From Pseudomonadota bacterium (GTDB lineage: Bacteria > Pseudomonadota > Gammaproteobacteria > Steroidobacterales > Steroidobacteraceae): 59,249 bases of DNA. The stretch covers positions 1 to 59,249 of the forward strand of contig JAJZMI010000051.1 of assembly GCA_021798335.1 (NCBI GenBank), read 5' to 3'. The notes under the pieces were generated by a model. It searched no databases. It saw nothing but the letters and a program-made list of their open reading frames with translations, and had not been told where the DNA came from. Position 1 is the first letter of the stretch. Each line of letters begins with the position of its first letter. Positions 1 to 9,499 of the stretch are shown here, in pieces. A program made the translations under genes and the position numbers.

Positions 1-2
1 AG

Positions 3-614
3 GCCATCGTCGACGGCCGGACCGTGGACGTCGCGCCGCTCGAGGGCCTCGAGGAGATCGAGATCGACGGCACGCTGTATGAGGCATTCAACACCTCCGG
101 CGGGCTCGGCTCACTTGCCGAGACCCGGGGCGTGAGCGCCGAGTCGATGAACTACAAGACCATCCGCTATCCGGGCCACTGCGAACAGATGCGCCTGCTG
201 ATGAACGATCTGAAGCTGAACCAGGACCGCAGCACCCTCAAGCGCATTCTCGAGAATGCGGTGCCGCAGACGCTACAGGACGTGGTCATCGTCTACGTCG
301 CGGTCACCGGGCTGCAGGATGGGCAGCTGCGCGAAGAGAACTACGTCAACAAAATCTATCCGCAGCTGATCGCCGGGCGGCTCTGGTCGGCCATCCAGGT
401 TACCACCGCCGCCGGCATCACGGCGGTGGTCGATCTGGTGCTCGAGCACCCGGAGCGCTATCGCGGCTTCGTTGCTCAGGAACAATTTCGCCTGACCGAC
501 ATCCTGGCCAACCGCTTCGGACGCTACTACGCCAGCGGCGGCAACAAGGACGTCTCGGGCGATGTGATCGTGACCGGCAAGACCGGCCGCCAACGCACGA
601 ACAAGGCGGCCTGA
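3..614 (+). CDS. Saccharopine dehydrogenase, C-terminal part (5' end outside window)
   Basis: The reading frame is already open at the window edge and runs about 203 residues to a TGA at 612-614, so only the C-terminal half is seen; relatives are about 390-400 residues. The piece carries the EAFNTSGGLGSL and NYKTIRYPGH stretches typical of the C-terminal domain of saccharopine dehydrogenase-like proteins. The family oxidises saccharopine to glutamate and 2-aminoadipate semialdehyde with NAD(P)+, in the cytoplasm. The next gene starts only 3 nt downstream and encodes an aldehyde dehydrogenase of the aminoadipate-semialdehyde type, so the two would act in sequence in lysine breakdown. Substrate is assigned by family and context; a related amino-acid dehydrogenase remains possible because the Rossmann half is missing. 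Confidence 0.85.
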   Translation, partial: AIVDGRTVDVAPLEGLEEIEIDGTLYEAFNTSGGLGSLAETRGVSAESMNYKTIRYPGHCEQMRLLMNDLKLNQDRSTLKRILENAVPQTLQDVVIVYVAVTGLQDGQLREENYVNKIYPQLIAGRLWSAIQVTTAAGITAVVDLVLEHPERYRGFVAQEQFRLTDILANRFGRYYASGGNKDVSGDVIVTGKTGRQRTNKAA

Positions 615-617
615 GCG

Positions 618-2150
618 ATGGGCGCGCAAATCGATACCGGGGCCCTGCTGCAACGTCTTGAACTCGCAACGGTCAATCCCGGGGTCTGCTCGGGCCCGAG
701 CGCGTGGCGCGGCGAGGGACCGGTGCTGCAGGTGCACAACCCCGCCACCGGCGAGCGCATCGCCGCGGTACGCACCGCGACGGCCGCGGACTATGAGGCG
801 CTGATGCAATCGGCGGTCACGACGGCCGCGGCGTGGCGCAGCGTTCCCGCCCCAAAGCGCGGCGAAGCCGTGCGCCTGATCGGCGAGGCGCTGCGCGCGC
901 TGAAGGACGACCTCGGTGCGCTGGTCTCTCTCGAGAGCGGCAAGATCCTCGCCGAGGGTCGGGGCGAGGTTCAGGAGATGATCGACATCGCCGATTTCGC
1001 GGTCGGCCAGTCGCGCATGCTCTACGGCCTGAGCATGCATTCGGAGCGCCCGGGTCATCGCATGTACGAGCAGTGGCACCCGCTCGGGGTGGTCGGGATC
1101 ATCTCCGCATTCAACTTCCCGGTCGCGGTATGGTCCTGGAACGCATTTCTCGCGGCAATCTGCGGCAACGTGTCGGTGTGGAAACCTTCGCCCAAAACCC
1201 CGCTCACAGCCATTGCCGTGCAGAGGCTCGCCAACCGGGTGCTGCAGACCCATGGCTTCCCGGCGGTCTTCCAGCTGTTCATCGACGCCGGCGCCGAGCT
1301 CGCCTCGCGCTTCGTCGAGGACCGCCGCGTGGGCCTGGTGTCCTTCACCGGCTCGACCGCCGTAGGCCGCAAGGTCGGGGAGCGGGTGGCCGCGCGGCTC
1401 GGCAAAAGCCTGCTCGAGCTCGGCGGCAACAACGCCATCATCGTCGATGAGTCCGCGAGCCTCGATCTCGCCGTGCCGGCGATCGTGTTCGGCGCGGTGG
1501 GCACCGCCGGCCAGCGCTGTACCACGACCCGGCGCGTGTTCGCACATCGGGCCATCGCGGCGGACCTCGAGCACCGCCTCGTCAACGCCTACCGTCAAGT
1601 CAGGATCGGCGATCCGCTCGATCCGGCCACCCTCATGGGACCGCTGATCGATGCAGCCGCGGTCGAGCGCTTCAAGTGCGCGGTGAGCGCGGCCCGGGCG
1701 GCCGGCGGCGCGGTGCTCGCCGGCGGCGAGGTGCTCGAGCGCCCCGGGCATTTCGTGGAGCCGACGCTGATCCGCGCGCGCAACGACTGGCCGATCGTGC
1801 AGAGCGAGACGTTCGCGCCCATTCTCTACCTCATCCCGGTCGACTCGCTCGAGACCGCGATCGCCGAGCAGAACCAGAGCAACTACGGCCTGTCCTCGGC
1901 ACTGTTCACCGAGCGCCTGCGGGCCGCCGAGGCGTTTCTGTCCGCCGGCGGCAGCGATTGCGGCATCGCCAACGTCAACATCGGCACCTCCGGGGCGGAA
2001 ATCGGCGGCGCGTTCGGCGGCGAGAAAGACACCGGTGGCGGACGCGAATCGGGCTCCGATGCCTGGAAGGCCTACATGCGCCGGCAGACCACCACCATCA
2101 ACTGGAGCGGCGCGCTGCCGCTGGCGCAGGGGATCAAGTTCGAGCTTTAG
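618..2150 (+). CDS. amaB: L-2-aminoadipate-semialdehyde (piperideine-6-carboxylate) dehydrogenase, ALDH7 family
   Basis: A 510-residue aldehyde dehydrogenase of antiquitin (ALDH7A1) type. The NAD-binding part carries [11 protein letters not shown], then the [12 protein letters not shown] motif with the family's double Asn, and the catalytic Cys at about residue 301 in [12 protein letters not shown]. The C-terminal [20 protein letters not shown] is also typical of the family. The enzyme oxidises aminoadipate semialdehyde, in equilibrium with piperideine-6-carboxylate, to 2-aminoadipate. It starts 3 nt after the saccharopine dehydrogenase stop, which suggests one transcript and a two-step saccharopine route for lysine. 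Its TAG stop overlaps the stop of the convergent acetate kinase gene by 4 nt, leaving no room for an ordinary terminator between them. Confidence 0.9.
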   Translation: MGAQIDTGALLQRLELATVNPGVCSGPSAWRGEGPVLQVHNPATGERIAAVRTATAADYEALMQSAVTTAAAWRSVPAPKRGEAVRLIGEALRALKDDLGALVSLESGKILAEGRGEVQEMIDIADFAVGQSRMLYGLSMHSERPGHRMYEQWHPLGVVGIISAFNFPVAVWSWNAFLAAICGNVSVWKPSPKTPLTAIAVQRLANRVLQTHGFPAVFQLFIDAGAELASRFVEDRRVGLVSFTGSTAVGRKVGERVAARLGKSLLELGGNNAIIVDESASLDLAVPAIVFGAVGTAGQRCTTTRRVFAHRAIAADLEHRLVNAYRQVRIGDPLDPATLMGPLIDAAAVERFKCAVSAARAAGGAVLAGGEVLERPGHFVEPTLIRARNDWPIVQSETFAPILYLIPVDSLETAIAEQNQSNYGLSSALFTERLRAAEAFLSAGGSDCGIANVNIGTSGAEIGGAFGGEKDTGGGRESGSDAWKAYMRRQTTTINWSGALPLAQGIKFEL

Positions 2151-3274
2151 GCGCCGGCATTCCCGAGTACGTCCAACGCCTCGCGCACCATGATCGGCTC
2201 CTCGGCCACTGTCACCGCCCACACGGCCACCCGGCTGCCGGCCGGGCTGATGCGCGCGTCCCCGCCGCGGGCCGCGGCGTTGGCCGCCGGATCGACCTCG
2301 ATACCGGCCCAGTTCAGGCCCGCAAGCGCGTGTGCGCGAATCTGCGGCACGTGTTCCCCGACGCCGCCGCCGAATACGATGCCGTCGCAGCCGCCGAGCA
2401 CCGCGAGGTACGCGCCGATGTACTTGCGGATGCGATAACAGTACAGGTCCACCGCCAGCCTGCCCCGCGCACTGTCTTCGGCGAGCAGCTCCGAGGGGTT
2501 GCTGCGCCCGCCCATCCCGAGCAGACCCGACTCGCGGTTGAATGACTCGATGAGCCGCTGCGGCGCTATCCCGAGCCGCCCGGTCAGGTACGGCACGACC
2601 GCGGCATCGACATCCCCTGAACGGGTGGCCATCACCAGCCCTTCGAGCGGCGAGAAGCCCATGGAGGTATCGCGCGGCCCCGTGCGATCACGCGCCGTGA
2701 TTGAACAACCGCCGCCGAGCTGCAGGCTGATCAGACGCCCGCCGTTCTCGAGCGCGGGGTGCACCTCGCACCAGCGCTGCCACATGGCCTGATGCGCCAG
2801 ACCGTGGAACCCGTAACGACGCACTCCGACGTCCCAACCGAGCGCGGGCGGCAAGGCATACTCCGCGGCCACGCGCGGCAGCGACGCGAAATACGCGGTA
2901 TCAAACGCCGCCACCTGCGCGACCGATCGATCGCAGAGCTCGCGCGCCGCATCGATCCAGCGCAGCGCCAGCGGGTTATGCAGGGGGGCGAGCGCGGCCA
3001 GATCCCCAATGCCCGCGCGTACCGCATCATCGATCCGCACCGGATGCGTGAACCGCTCCGCACCGTGCACCACCCGATGCACGAGCGCCGCCGGCGGACC
3101 CGGCAGCTGCGCGAGAAAGGCGCGCAGCTCGACCGCCGGATCCAGGTGAGTGCCCTCGTGATGCACCGCCGCAAGACGCCGCAGCTGCGCATCGGCGCGC
3201 GCCGTCCCGGCGCCCGCCTCGAACGCGGCGAGTTTGATCGACGTCGAGCCGCTGTTGACCGTGACGAGGCGCAT
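2147..3274 (-). CDS. ackA: Acetate kinase
   Basis: A 375-residue acetokinase-family protein that makes acetate and ATP from acetyl phosphate and ADP. The N-terminal phosphate-binding NSGSTSIK, then HRVVHG, APLHNP, FDTAYF, RRYGFHG and [12 protein letters not shown] follow in the usual order. The start at 3274 was chosen because the NSGSTS block begins there and the phosphoketolase stop lies 13 nt upstream; a longer frame to 3379 would run into that gene. One oddity: the usual H-L-G-N-G active-site stretch reads Q-L-G-G-G. The position directly behind phosphoketolase indicates that the acetyl phosphate made there is its substrate. The end overlaps the convergent aldehyde dehydrogenase gene. Confidence 0.93.
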   Translation of the reverse strand: MRLVTVNSGSTSIKLAAFEAGAGTARADAQLRRLAAVHHEGTHLDPAVELRAFLAQLPGPPAALVHRVVHGAERFTHPVRIDDAVRAGIGDLAALAPLHNPLALRWIDAARELCDRSVAQVAAFDTAYFASLPRVAAEYALPPALGWDVGVRRYGFHGLAHQAMWQRWCEVHPALENGGRLISLQLGGGCSITARDRTGPRDTSMGFSPLEGLVMATRSGDVDAAVVPYLTGRLGIAPQRLIESFNRESGLLGMGGRSNPSELLAEDSARGRLAVDLYCYRIRKYIGAYLAVLGGCDGIVFGGGVGEHVPQIRAHALAGLNWAGIEVDPAANAAARGGDARISPAGSRVAVWAVTVAEEPIMVREALDVLGNAGA

Positions 3275-3287
3275 CCCGCAGGGCCAT

Positions 3288-5684
3288 TCAAGCGCGCGCC
3301 GCCGCGCCGTCAGGCCACTTCCAGTCGGCCACGAGCGGCATGTCTGTGCCGTGGCGGCGGATGTAGGTTGCATGCTCAATCAACAGTCGGCGGCAGCGCT
3401 CCTTCAGGTAGGCGCCGCGATCCCCGAGCTGCGGCAGCCGGTCGATCGCATCCTGAACGAGGTGGAAGCGATCCATGTCGTTGAGCACGGTCATGTCGAA
3501 CGGCGTGGTGATGGTGCCCTCCTCCTTGTAGCCGCGCACGTGCAGACCGGCGTTGTTGTGCCGCCTGTAGGTCAGGCGGTGGATCAGCCAAGGATAGCCG
3601 TGGAACGCGAAGATCACCGGCTTGTCCCGCGTGAAGAGCGAATCGAAGTCCGCATCGCTCAGTCCGTGCGGATGCTCGCTGCTTGGCTGCAGCCGCATCA
3701 GATCGACGACGTTGACGACGCGGATCTTCAGCTCCGCAAGTCCCTCGCGCAGCATGGCCACGGCCGCCAACGTCTCGAGTGTCGGGACATCCCCGGCGCA
3801 GGCCATCACCAGGTCCGGCTCGACGCCCGCATCGTTGCTCGCCCAGTCCCAGATGCCGATGCCGGCGGTGCAATGCGCCACGGCCGCCTCGATGGGCAAC
3901 CACTGCGGCGCCGGATGCTTCCCGGCGATGACCACGTTGACGTAGTGACGGCTGCGCAGACAGTGGTCCATCACCGAGAGCAGGCAGTTCGCATCGGGTG
4001 GCAGGTACACTCGAACGATACCGGCCTTCTTGTTGACCACGTGATCGATGAAGCCCGGATCCTGGTGCGTGAACCCGTTGTGATCCTGGCGCCAGACATG
4101 CGAGGTGAGCAGGTAGTTGAGCGAGGCAATGGGTCGCCGCCAGGGGATGCCGGCGGTGACCTTCAGCCACTTGGCGTGCTGATTGAACATCGAGTCGATG
4201 ATGTGGATGAACGCCTCATAACAGTTGAACAGACCGTGCCGGCCGGTGAGCAGGTAGCCCTCGAGCCAGCCCTCGCATTGATGCTCGCTCAGAATCTCGA
4301 GCACCCGACCGCTCGGGGCGAGGAACTCATCCGCGGGCACCGTGCGCGCCTCCCACTGCCGATTGCATGTCTCGAACACCGCCTGCAACTTGTTCGAGAC
4401 GGTCTCATCCGGTCCAAACAGGCGGAAGGTGCTCGGGTTCAGGCGGATCACATCGCGCAGGAAGACACCCAGCGTGCCCGTGTCGGACGCCTCGAGCGCC
4501 CCGGGGGCGCTCACCGGCTGCGCGTACTCGCGGAACTCCGGCAGCTGCAGCCCGCGCAGCAGCAATCCGCCGTTGGCGTGCGGGTTCGCACCCATGCGCC
4601 GCGTCCCACGCGGGGCAAGCTCGGCGAGCTCCGCGCGCAGCCGTCCCTCCTCGAACAGCTCCTCGGGCCGGTAGCTGCGCATCCACGCCTCGAGCGCCGC
4701 GAGGTGGCGGGGATTGCTCGCCGGGTCGGTGATCGGCACCTGGTGGGCGCGAAAGGTCCCCTCGATGGCCTTGCCGTCGAGGCTCTTCGGCCCGGTCCAG
4801 CCCTTCGGACTCTCGAGCACGATCATCGGCCAGCGCGGCCGCGCGCTCTGGGCCCCGGGGGCGCGCGCGGCGTGCCGGATCGCGCGAATCTCCCCGATCA
4901 CTTCATCGAGCGTCGCGGCCATCAGTTGGTGCATTTCCAACGGCTCGGCGCCGCTGACGAAGTACGGCCGCCAGCCGCAGCCGCGGAGCAGCTGCTCGAG
5001 CTCCTCGCGCTCGATGCGCGCGAGCACGGTGGGATTGGAGATCTTGTAGCCGTTCAGATGCAGAATCGGCAGCACCGCGCCATCGTGCGCGGGGTTGATG
5101 AACTTGTTCAGATGCCAGCTGCCGGCGAGCGGGCCGGTCTCGGCCTCGCCGTCGCCGACCACGCACGCGGCGATGAGCTCGGGATTGTCGAGCACCGCCC
5201 CGCAGGCGTGGCTCAGCGAGTAGCCGAGCTCCCCACCCTCGTGAATCGAGCCCGGACACTCCGGGGACACGTGGCTCGGGATACCCCCGGGAAAGGAGAA
5301 CTGCGTGAACAGGCGCCGCAGGCCCGCCTCGTCCGGTGAGATCTGCGGGTACAGCTCGCTGTAGGTTCCCTCCAGGTAGGTATTGGCGACCAGCGCCGGT
5401 CCGCCGTGCCCCGGACCGGAGAGATAAATCATGTCCAGATCATGGGCGCGGATCACGCGGTTCAGATGCGCATAAATGAAGTTCTGGCCCGGCGTCGTGC
5501 CCCAGTGCCCGAGCAGCATCGCCTTGATGTGCTTCGGCGCCAGCGGCTCGGTCAGCAACGGATTGTCGCGCAGGTAAATCTGCCCGACGGACAGATAGTT
5601 CGCCGCCCGCCAGTATGCATCGAGCCGCTGCAGCTGCTCGGGGGACAGTGCTTGGGCCGCAGACGGCGCGCCATGTTGCGACAT
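3288..5684 (-). CDS. xfp: Xylulose-5-phosphate/fructose-6-phosphate phosphoketolase
   Basis: A 798-residue, full-length thiamine-diphosphate phosphoketolase. It cleaves xylulose 5-phosphate (and often fructose 6-phosphate) with phosphate to acetyl phosphate plus glyceraldehyde 3-phosphate or erythrose 4-phosphate. The N-terminal [17 protein letters not shown] and [15 protein letters not shown], the ThDP site around [17 protein letters not shown] and the C-terminal [13 protein letters not shown] are all present. The start at 5684 is supported by the strong ribosome site AAAGGAG at 5697-5691. It leads an operon with acetate kinase, giving a route from sugar phosphates to acetate and ATP that bypasses pyruvate. 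It is divergent from the RNB-LOG gene pair across 166 bp. Confidence 0.96.
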   Translation of the reverse strand: MSQHGAPSAAQALSPEQLQRLDAYWRAANYLSVGQIYLRDNPLLTEPLAPKHIKAMLLGHWGTTPGQNFIYAHLNRVIRAHDLDMIYLSGPGHGGPALVANTYLEGTYSELYPQISPDEAGLRRLFTQFSFPGGIPSHVSPECPGSIHEGGELGYSLSHACGAVLDNPELIAACVVGDGEAETGPLAGSWHLNKFINPAHDGAVLPILHLNGYKISNPTVLARIEREELEQLLRGCGWRPYFVSGAEPLEMHQLMAATLDEVIGEIRAIRHAARAPGAQSARPRWPMIVLESPKGWTGPKSLDGKAIEGTFRAHQVPITDPASNPRHLAALEAWMRSYRPEELFEEGRLRAELAELAPRGTRRMGANPHANGGLLLRGLQLPEFREYAQPVSAPGALEASDTGTLGVFLRDVIRLNPSTFRLFGPDETVSNKLQAVFETCNRQWEARTVPADEFLAPSGRVLEILSEHQCEGWLEGYLLTGRHGLFNCYEAFIHIIDSMFNQHAKWLKVTAGIPWRRPIASLNYLLTSHVWRQDHNGFTHQDPGFIDHVVNKKAGIVRVYLPPDANCLLSVMDHCLRSRHYVNVVIAGKHPAPQWLPIEAAVAHCTAGIGIWDWASNDAGVEPDLVMACAGDVPTLETLAAVAMLREGLAELKIRVVNVVDLMRLQPSSEHPHGLSDADFDSLFTRDKPVIFAFHGYPWLIHRLTYRRHNNAGLHVRGYKEEGTITTPFDMTVLNDMDRFHLVQDAIDRLPQLGDRGAYLKERCRRLLIEHATYIRRHGTDMPLVADWKWPDGAAARA

Positions 5685-5690
5685 TGCCGA

Positions 5691-5715
5691 CTCCTTTACG
5701 CGACCCTCCGGTCGC
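5691..5715 (-). promoter_or_regulatory. Strong ribosome site preceded by a hairpin, upstream of phosphoketolase
   Basis: On the minus strand the near-perfect Shine-Dalgarno AAAGGAG (5697-5691) lies 6 nt before the phosphoketolase ATG. Directly upstream is a perfect 6-bp inverted repeat, GCGACC at 5700-5705 and GGTCGC at 5710-5715 with a 4-nt loop. The hairpin would sit just 5' of the ribosome site in the leader RNA. It could tune translation or stability, or mark a protein-binding site; function is inference. Confidence 0.5.
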
Positions 5716-5850
5716 CGTTTGGGTCATCATGGCATCGCAAGGCCGGCATGCTGTCCATACGCACTCCCCGCCAGATGCTGCGGGCGGGCACATTGACCGT
5801 GCCGGAATCGGCTCCTAGGATGCCGCATATCGACGGTCGAGGGAACGGGA

Positions 5851-7314
5851 ATGCATGCGGCTTCCCACGGGGGACGGCAGATCCTGCGGCATATCGCGCG
5901 CATCGCGATGATCGAGCGGGGACTGCAGCCTGACTTCCCGCCGGCCGCGAGCCGCCAGAGCGCGGCGATCGCCGCTGCGGCGCGCGCCGAGCACGTGCGC
6001 GACCTGCGCGAGCTGCCCTGGGTGTCGATCGACAACGACGACTCGCGTGATCTTGACCAGATTTCCACCGCCGAAGCGCTGCCTTCGGGCGACACCCGCA
6101 TCTGGGTCGCGATCGCCGATGTTGATGCATTGGTGGGCGCCGGCACGCCGCTCGACGCACATGCGCACCGCAACACCACCTCCGTATACACGCCAGCGCG
6201 GATTTTCCCGATGCTGCCGGAGCGGCTCTCGACCGACCTGACATCGCTCAACGACCAACAGGACCGCCTCGCGCTGGTGATCGAGATGGACGTCTCGCGC
6301 GACGGCGAGGTCATGACCTCGAATCTCTATCGTGCGCAGGTGCGCAACCACGCCAAGCTCGCCTACCCGTCGATATCCGAGTGGCTCGAAGGCCGCGCAC
6401 CGCCGCCTGACGGACTCGCCGCCCCGCGGCTGCAGACCCCACTGCGGCTGCAGGATGCGGCTGCGGGCAAATTGCGCGCCGAGCGCCATGTCCACGGCGC
6501 GTTGACGCTCGAGACACTCAAGACCCATGCGGTATTCGACGGGGATGCGCTGCGCGACCTGGAACGGGAGCGCAAGAACCGCGGCCAGGAACTGATCGAG
6601 GACCTGATGATCGCCGCCAACGGCGCCGTGGCGCGCTTTCTCGATCAGCACGGCGTCCCGTCGCTGCGCCGGGTGCTGCGCACCCCGCGCCGCTGGGAGC
6701 GCATCGTCGCGCTCGCCGAGGAAGTCGGCGCGCATCTGCCGGCGGCCCCCGATGCGCTCGCGCTCAATCGATTTCTGTCCCGGCGCCGCCAGGTGGACCC
6801 GGAGCGCTTCGCCGATCTGTCGCTCGCGGTGATCAAATCACTGGGCTCGGGTGAATACCTGGCACAGCAGCCCGGCAGGAGCGCCACCGGACACTTCGGC
6901 CTCGCGGTGAGCAACTACACCCATTCCAGCGCGCCGAACCGGCGCTTCCCCGACCTCATCAGCCAGCGGCTCGTCAAAGCGGTATTAGCCGGCAGGCCTT
7001 CGCCTTATCCGTTCGGGCTGCTCGAGCAGCTCGCCGAGCACTGCACGCGCCAGGAGAACAACGCCGCCAAGGTTGAGCGCCGCGTGGCGAAATCTGCCGC
7101 CGCGCTGCTGCTCGCTGGGCGCATCGGCGAGACGTTCGATGCGCTGGTCACTGGAGCGGCGCCCAAGGGCACCTGGGTGCGCATCCTGCGCCCGGCCGCG
7201 GAAGGCAGGCTGCTGCGCGGCTTCGAGGGCGCGGACATCGGCCATCGGATGCGCGTGCGCCTGGCGCGTGTGGATGTGGAACGCGGTTTCGTCGACTTCG
7301 AGCGAGTGCACTGA
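5851..7314 (+). CDS. RNB-domain 3'-5' exoribonuclease, compact form
   Basis: A 487-residue protein of the RNase II/R superfamily, which degrades RNA 3'-5' to 5'-nucleoside monophosphates with Mg2+. The RNB domain covers about residues 50-390: the acidic site WVSIDNDDSRDLDQ, then IPMLPERL-like FPMLPERLSTDL, and the arginine-containing THSSAPNRRFPDL. There is only a short N-terminal lead-in and a short C-terminal tail that may be a reduced S1-like fold; the cold-shock domains of RNase R/II are absent. Compared with E. coli RNase II, the fourth aspartate of the metal site (D-x-D-D) is Gln here (D-L-D-Q). GAGGGA at 5839-5844 supports the start. The stop overlaps the next start as TGATG. Confidence 0.87.
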   Translation: MHAASHGGRQILRHIARIAMIERGLQPDFPPAASRQSAAIAAAARAEHVRDLRELPWVSIDNDDSRDLDQISTAEALPSGDTRIWVAIADVDALVGAGTPLDAHAHRNTTSVYTPARIFPMLPERLSTDLTSLNDQQDRLALVIEMDVSRDGEVMTSNLYRAQVRNHAKLAYPSISEWLEGRAPPPDGLAAPRLQTPLRLQDAAAGKLRAERHVHGALTLETLKTHAVFDGDALRDLERERKNRGQELIEDLMIAANGAVARFLDQHGVPSLRRVLRTPRRWERIVALAEEVGAHLPAAPDALALNRFLSRRRQVDPERFADLSLAVIKSLGSGEYLAQQPGRSATGHFGLAVSNYTHSSAPNRRFPDLISQRLVKAVLAGRPSPYPFGLLEQLAEHCTRQENNAAKVERRVAKSAAALLLAGRIGETFDALVTGAAPKGTWVRILRPAAEGRLLRGFEGADIGHRMRVRLARVDVERGFVDFERVH

Positions 7315-8105
7315 TGGACAAGAACGCTGCGACGGGCACGAATCATCCGCAACTCGCGTACGAGGAGGAGAACTTCCTCCAGAGCGACGCGGCGCGGCCG
7401 CTGCGCATCCTGGCGGAATACCTCGGGCCGCTCGAACGGTTCAAGTCCGCCGGCGTGCACGCAACCATCGTCTTCTTCGGCTCGGCGCGCCTGCGGCCCG
7501 AGGGGCCCCTCGGACGCTACTACGCGGATGCGCGCGAGCTTGCCGCCCGTCTCACGCGCTGGTCCGCCTCGCTGCCGCCGCACACCCACCATTACGTCGT
7601 GTGCTCAGGCGGCGGCGGCGGAATCATGGAGGCGGCCAACCGCGGAGCGACAGAAGCCGGCGGCAAGACGGTGGGATTGAACATCAGCCTGCCGCGCGAG
7701 CAGCGTCCCAATGCGTATCTTTCCGGTGAGCTGACCTTCGAGTTCCATTATTTCTTCATGCGCAAGCTGTGGTTCGCGCATCTGGCGCGGGCACTGATCG
7801 CCTTTCCCGGCGGTTTCGGCACCCTCGATGAGCTGACCGAGATCCTCACTCTGGCGCAAACCCGCAAACTTGCGCGCGACATTCCCGTGATCCTCTATGG
7901 CCGCCAGTACTGGAACGAGATCATCGACTTCGCCGCCCTCAGCCGTCATGGAATGATCGATCCGGGGGATCTGCGCCTGTTCGAATTCGCCGATCGCCCC
8001 GAGGATGTCCTCGAGATCGTGCAACGGCGCCTCGTGCCCGAGCCGCGCGAGGTCTCCGGCTTCGCACACTCGCGCATTCGCGGGCACGCCGACCCGCAGC
8101 GCTGA
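7314..8105 (+). CDS. LOG-family (TIGR00730-like) nucleotide 5'-monophosphate phosphoribohydrolase
   Basis: A 263-residue Rossmann-fold protein often misnamed lysine decarboxylase. The two signature blocks are present: SGGGGGIMEAANRGA near residue 100 and PGGFGTLDE near residue 165, which in this family form the active site that hydrolyses the N-glycosidic bond of (cytokinin or ordinary) nucleoside monophosphates to base and ribose 5-phosphate. The longer N-terminus resembles the bacterial PpnN/TIGR00730 group more than plant LOG. The ATG shares its A with the TGA of the RNB exoribonuclease, so translation is probably coupled, and the nuclease product (NMP) is the substrate class of this enzyme. 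Exact substrate is not visible from sequence. Confidence 0.83.
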   Translation: MDKNAATGTNHPQLAYEEENFLQSDAARPLRILAEYLGPLERFKSAGVHATIVFFGSARLRPEGPLGRYYADARELAARLTRWSASLPPHTHHYVVCSGGGGGIMEAANRGATEAGGKTVGLNISLPREQRPNAYLSGELTFEFHYFFMRKLWFAHLARALIAFPGGFGTLDELTEILTLAQTRKLARDIPVILYGRQYWNEIIDFAALSRHGMIDPGDLRLFEFADRPEDVLEIVQRRLVPEPREVSGFAHSRIRGHADPQR

Positions 8106-8127
8106 GCGCGCCAGCGCCGCCGCTCAG
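8102..8127. terminator. Inverted repeat between convergent genes, possible bidirectional terminator
   Basis: CTGAGCG at 8102-8108 and CGCTCAG at 8121-8127 are perfect 7-bp arms that include the stop codons of both convergent genes. There is no T-tract on either side, so a rho-independent terminator is doubtful; the symmetry may partly reflect both genes ending in the same way. Confidence 0.3.
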
Positions 8128-9479
8128 ACTCGCCCGGGCAGCCGCACGATGAAGCGCGCGCCACCGAGGGGCGAAGTCTCCACGGCGATGGAGCCGCCGT
8201 ACAACTCGATGGTTTCACGCACCATCGCGAGCCCCAATCCGTGGCCCGGCACGGTCTCATCGGCACGCACACCGCGCTCGAGCACCCGGGCGCGATCCTC
8301 CGCCGATATGCCCGGGCCGTCATCCTCCACCAGCAGCGTCAGATTTTCCTGTGCCGCCGCGGCAGGCTCGATCGCCGCCGCGAGCCGCACCCGTGCGTGA
8401 CACCACTTGCAAGCGTTCTCGAGCAGGTTGCCGAGCAATTCCATCAGATCAGCCCGATCTCCGATGAACTGACTGTCCGGTTGGATCGCCAGCTCGAGCG
8501 ACAGATCCTTGCCGCCATAAACCTTCAGCAGCGCCGCGCGCAGATCGGCGGCAACGGGCGCCACCGGCACCGGTGCCTGTCCGAGCAGCGCGCCGCCGGA
8601 GGCCGCGGCACGCTTCAGTTGATGCTCGATGATGCCGCTCATACGGTCGATCTCCGCACCAATCGCCTCGGCGGACTGGGCGAACTCGCCGGCGCCCGAG
8701 AGCGCCGCGCGCATCACCGCGAGCGGGGTCTTCAGACTGTGCGCGAGATTGCCGAGAGTATCTCGGTAGCGCGCCAGGCGCTTGCGCTGGCCGATCAGCA
8801 GCGCATTGAGTTGGCGCGCCACGCCGCTCAGTTCGCGCGGATAACCATCGCCGAGCACTTCGCTGCGCCCCGCCTCGACTTCGTGGATCTCCCGCTCGAG
8901 CCGGCGCACCGGAGCGAGCACCGCCCGCAGCAGCACCGCCAGGGTCGCCAGCAGCAGTAACATCAGGATGCTGAACCAAAACACCATGCGGCGGCGGAAC
9001 TGCCACAGCTGCTGTTCGTACGGCGTCAGACTGATCGCGACACTGAAGGTGACCGGCCGGACGTTGCGCGGGTCGTCCGTGAATGTTACACCGCGACTCT
9101 CGATGGCCAGCCGCTTGTGTCCGGCAACGGTATAGAGGAACTTGCGCTGCCCCTGGGCAAGCAGCGGTCCGAAATGGACGGTCACCCCCGCCGTGGACGG
9201 CGAGCGCCAATCGTGGTGCGCCGAGCGGATCGCCGCATACCACCCGGAGCCGGGCGTGCCGAAGCGCGAATCGAGCGCCTTGATCGGCGCACCGTAGCCC
9301 CCAGCGGGCTCGGGCTCGGCGGCGGCAATGAGCGCGATGATCTGCGAATCGAGGAGTTCGTGCAGCCGGCCGCTCGAGAGCGTACGAAACCCGCTGTCGA
9401 GCACCAGAGTCATGAAGCCGAAGAACAGTACCAGCGGCACCGCCACCGACAACAGCAGCCGCTGGCTGAGGGAATGCAC
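8124..9479 (-). CDS. Sensor histidine kinase, PhoQ/QseC-like
   Basis: A 451-residue inner-membrane kinase. A first membrane segment lies at about residues 8-28 (SVAVPLVLFFGFMTLVLDSG) and a second at about 165-185, enclosing a periplasmic sensor of about 130 residues. The H-box NLAHSLKTPLAVM follows a HAMP-like linker, then the N-box LLGNLLENACKW, and the G boxes VEDDGPGIS and GHGLGLAMV of the ATP-binding domain. It would autophosphorylate on the H-box His and pass phosphate to the response regulator encoded 20 nt upstream in the same operon. The downstream order PepSY - regulator - kinase suggests a sensor modulated by a periplasmic PepSY domain. The signal is unknown; Mg2+, cations or peptides are possibilities for this family. 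Confidence 0.92.
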   Translation of the reverse strand: MHSLSQRLLLSVAVPLVLFFGFMTLVLDSGFRTLSSGRLHELLDSQIIALIAAAEPEPAGGYGAPIKALDSRFGTPGSGWYAAIRSAHHDWRSPSTAGVTVHFGPLLAQGQRKFLYTVAGHKRLAIESRGVTFTDDPRNVRPVTFSVAISLTPYEQQLWQFRRRMVFWFSILMLLLLATLAVLLRAVLAPVRRLEREIHEVEAGRSEVLGDGYPRELSGVARQLNALLIGQRKRLARYRDTLGNLAHSLKTPLAVMRAALSGAGEFAQSAEAIGAEIDRMSGIIEHQLKRAAASGGALLGQAPVPVAPVAADLRAALLKVYGGKDLSLELAIQPDSQFIGDRADLMELLGNLLENACKWCHARVRLAAAIEPAAAAQENLTLLVEDDGPGISAEDRARVLERGVRADETVPGHGLGLAMVRETIELYGGSIAVETSPLGGARFIVRLPGRV

Positions 9480-9499
9480 GCTCGCGCTCCGCGCGCCGC

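Noticed and set aside
273-2222. A 649-codon minus-strand frame opposite the lysine genes
   Set aside because: Antisense to two recognised enzymes and without family resemblance.
3234-5339. A 701-codon plus-strand frame opposite phosphoketolase
   Set aside because: Pure antisense of xfp with no recognisable domain; frame openness follows from codon bias.
5819-5898. Similar strings GCCGCATATCG and GCGGCATATCG flanking the RNB gene start
   Set aside because: Two short matches, one inside the coding region; likely chance.
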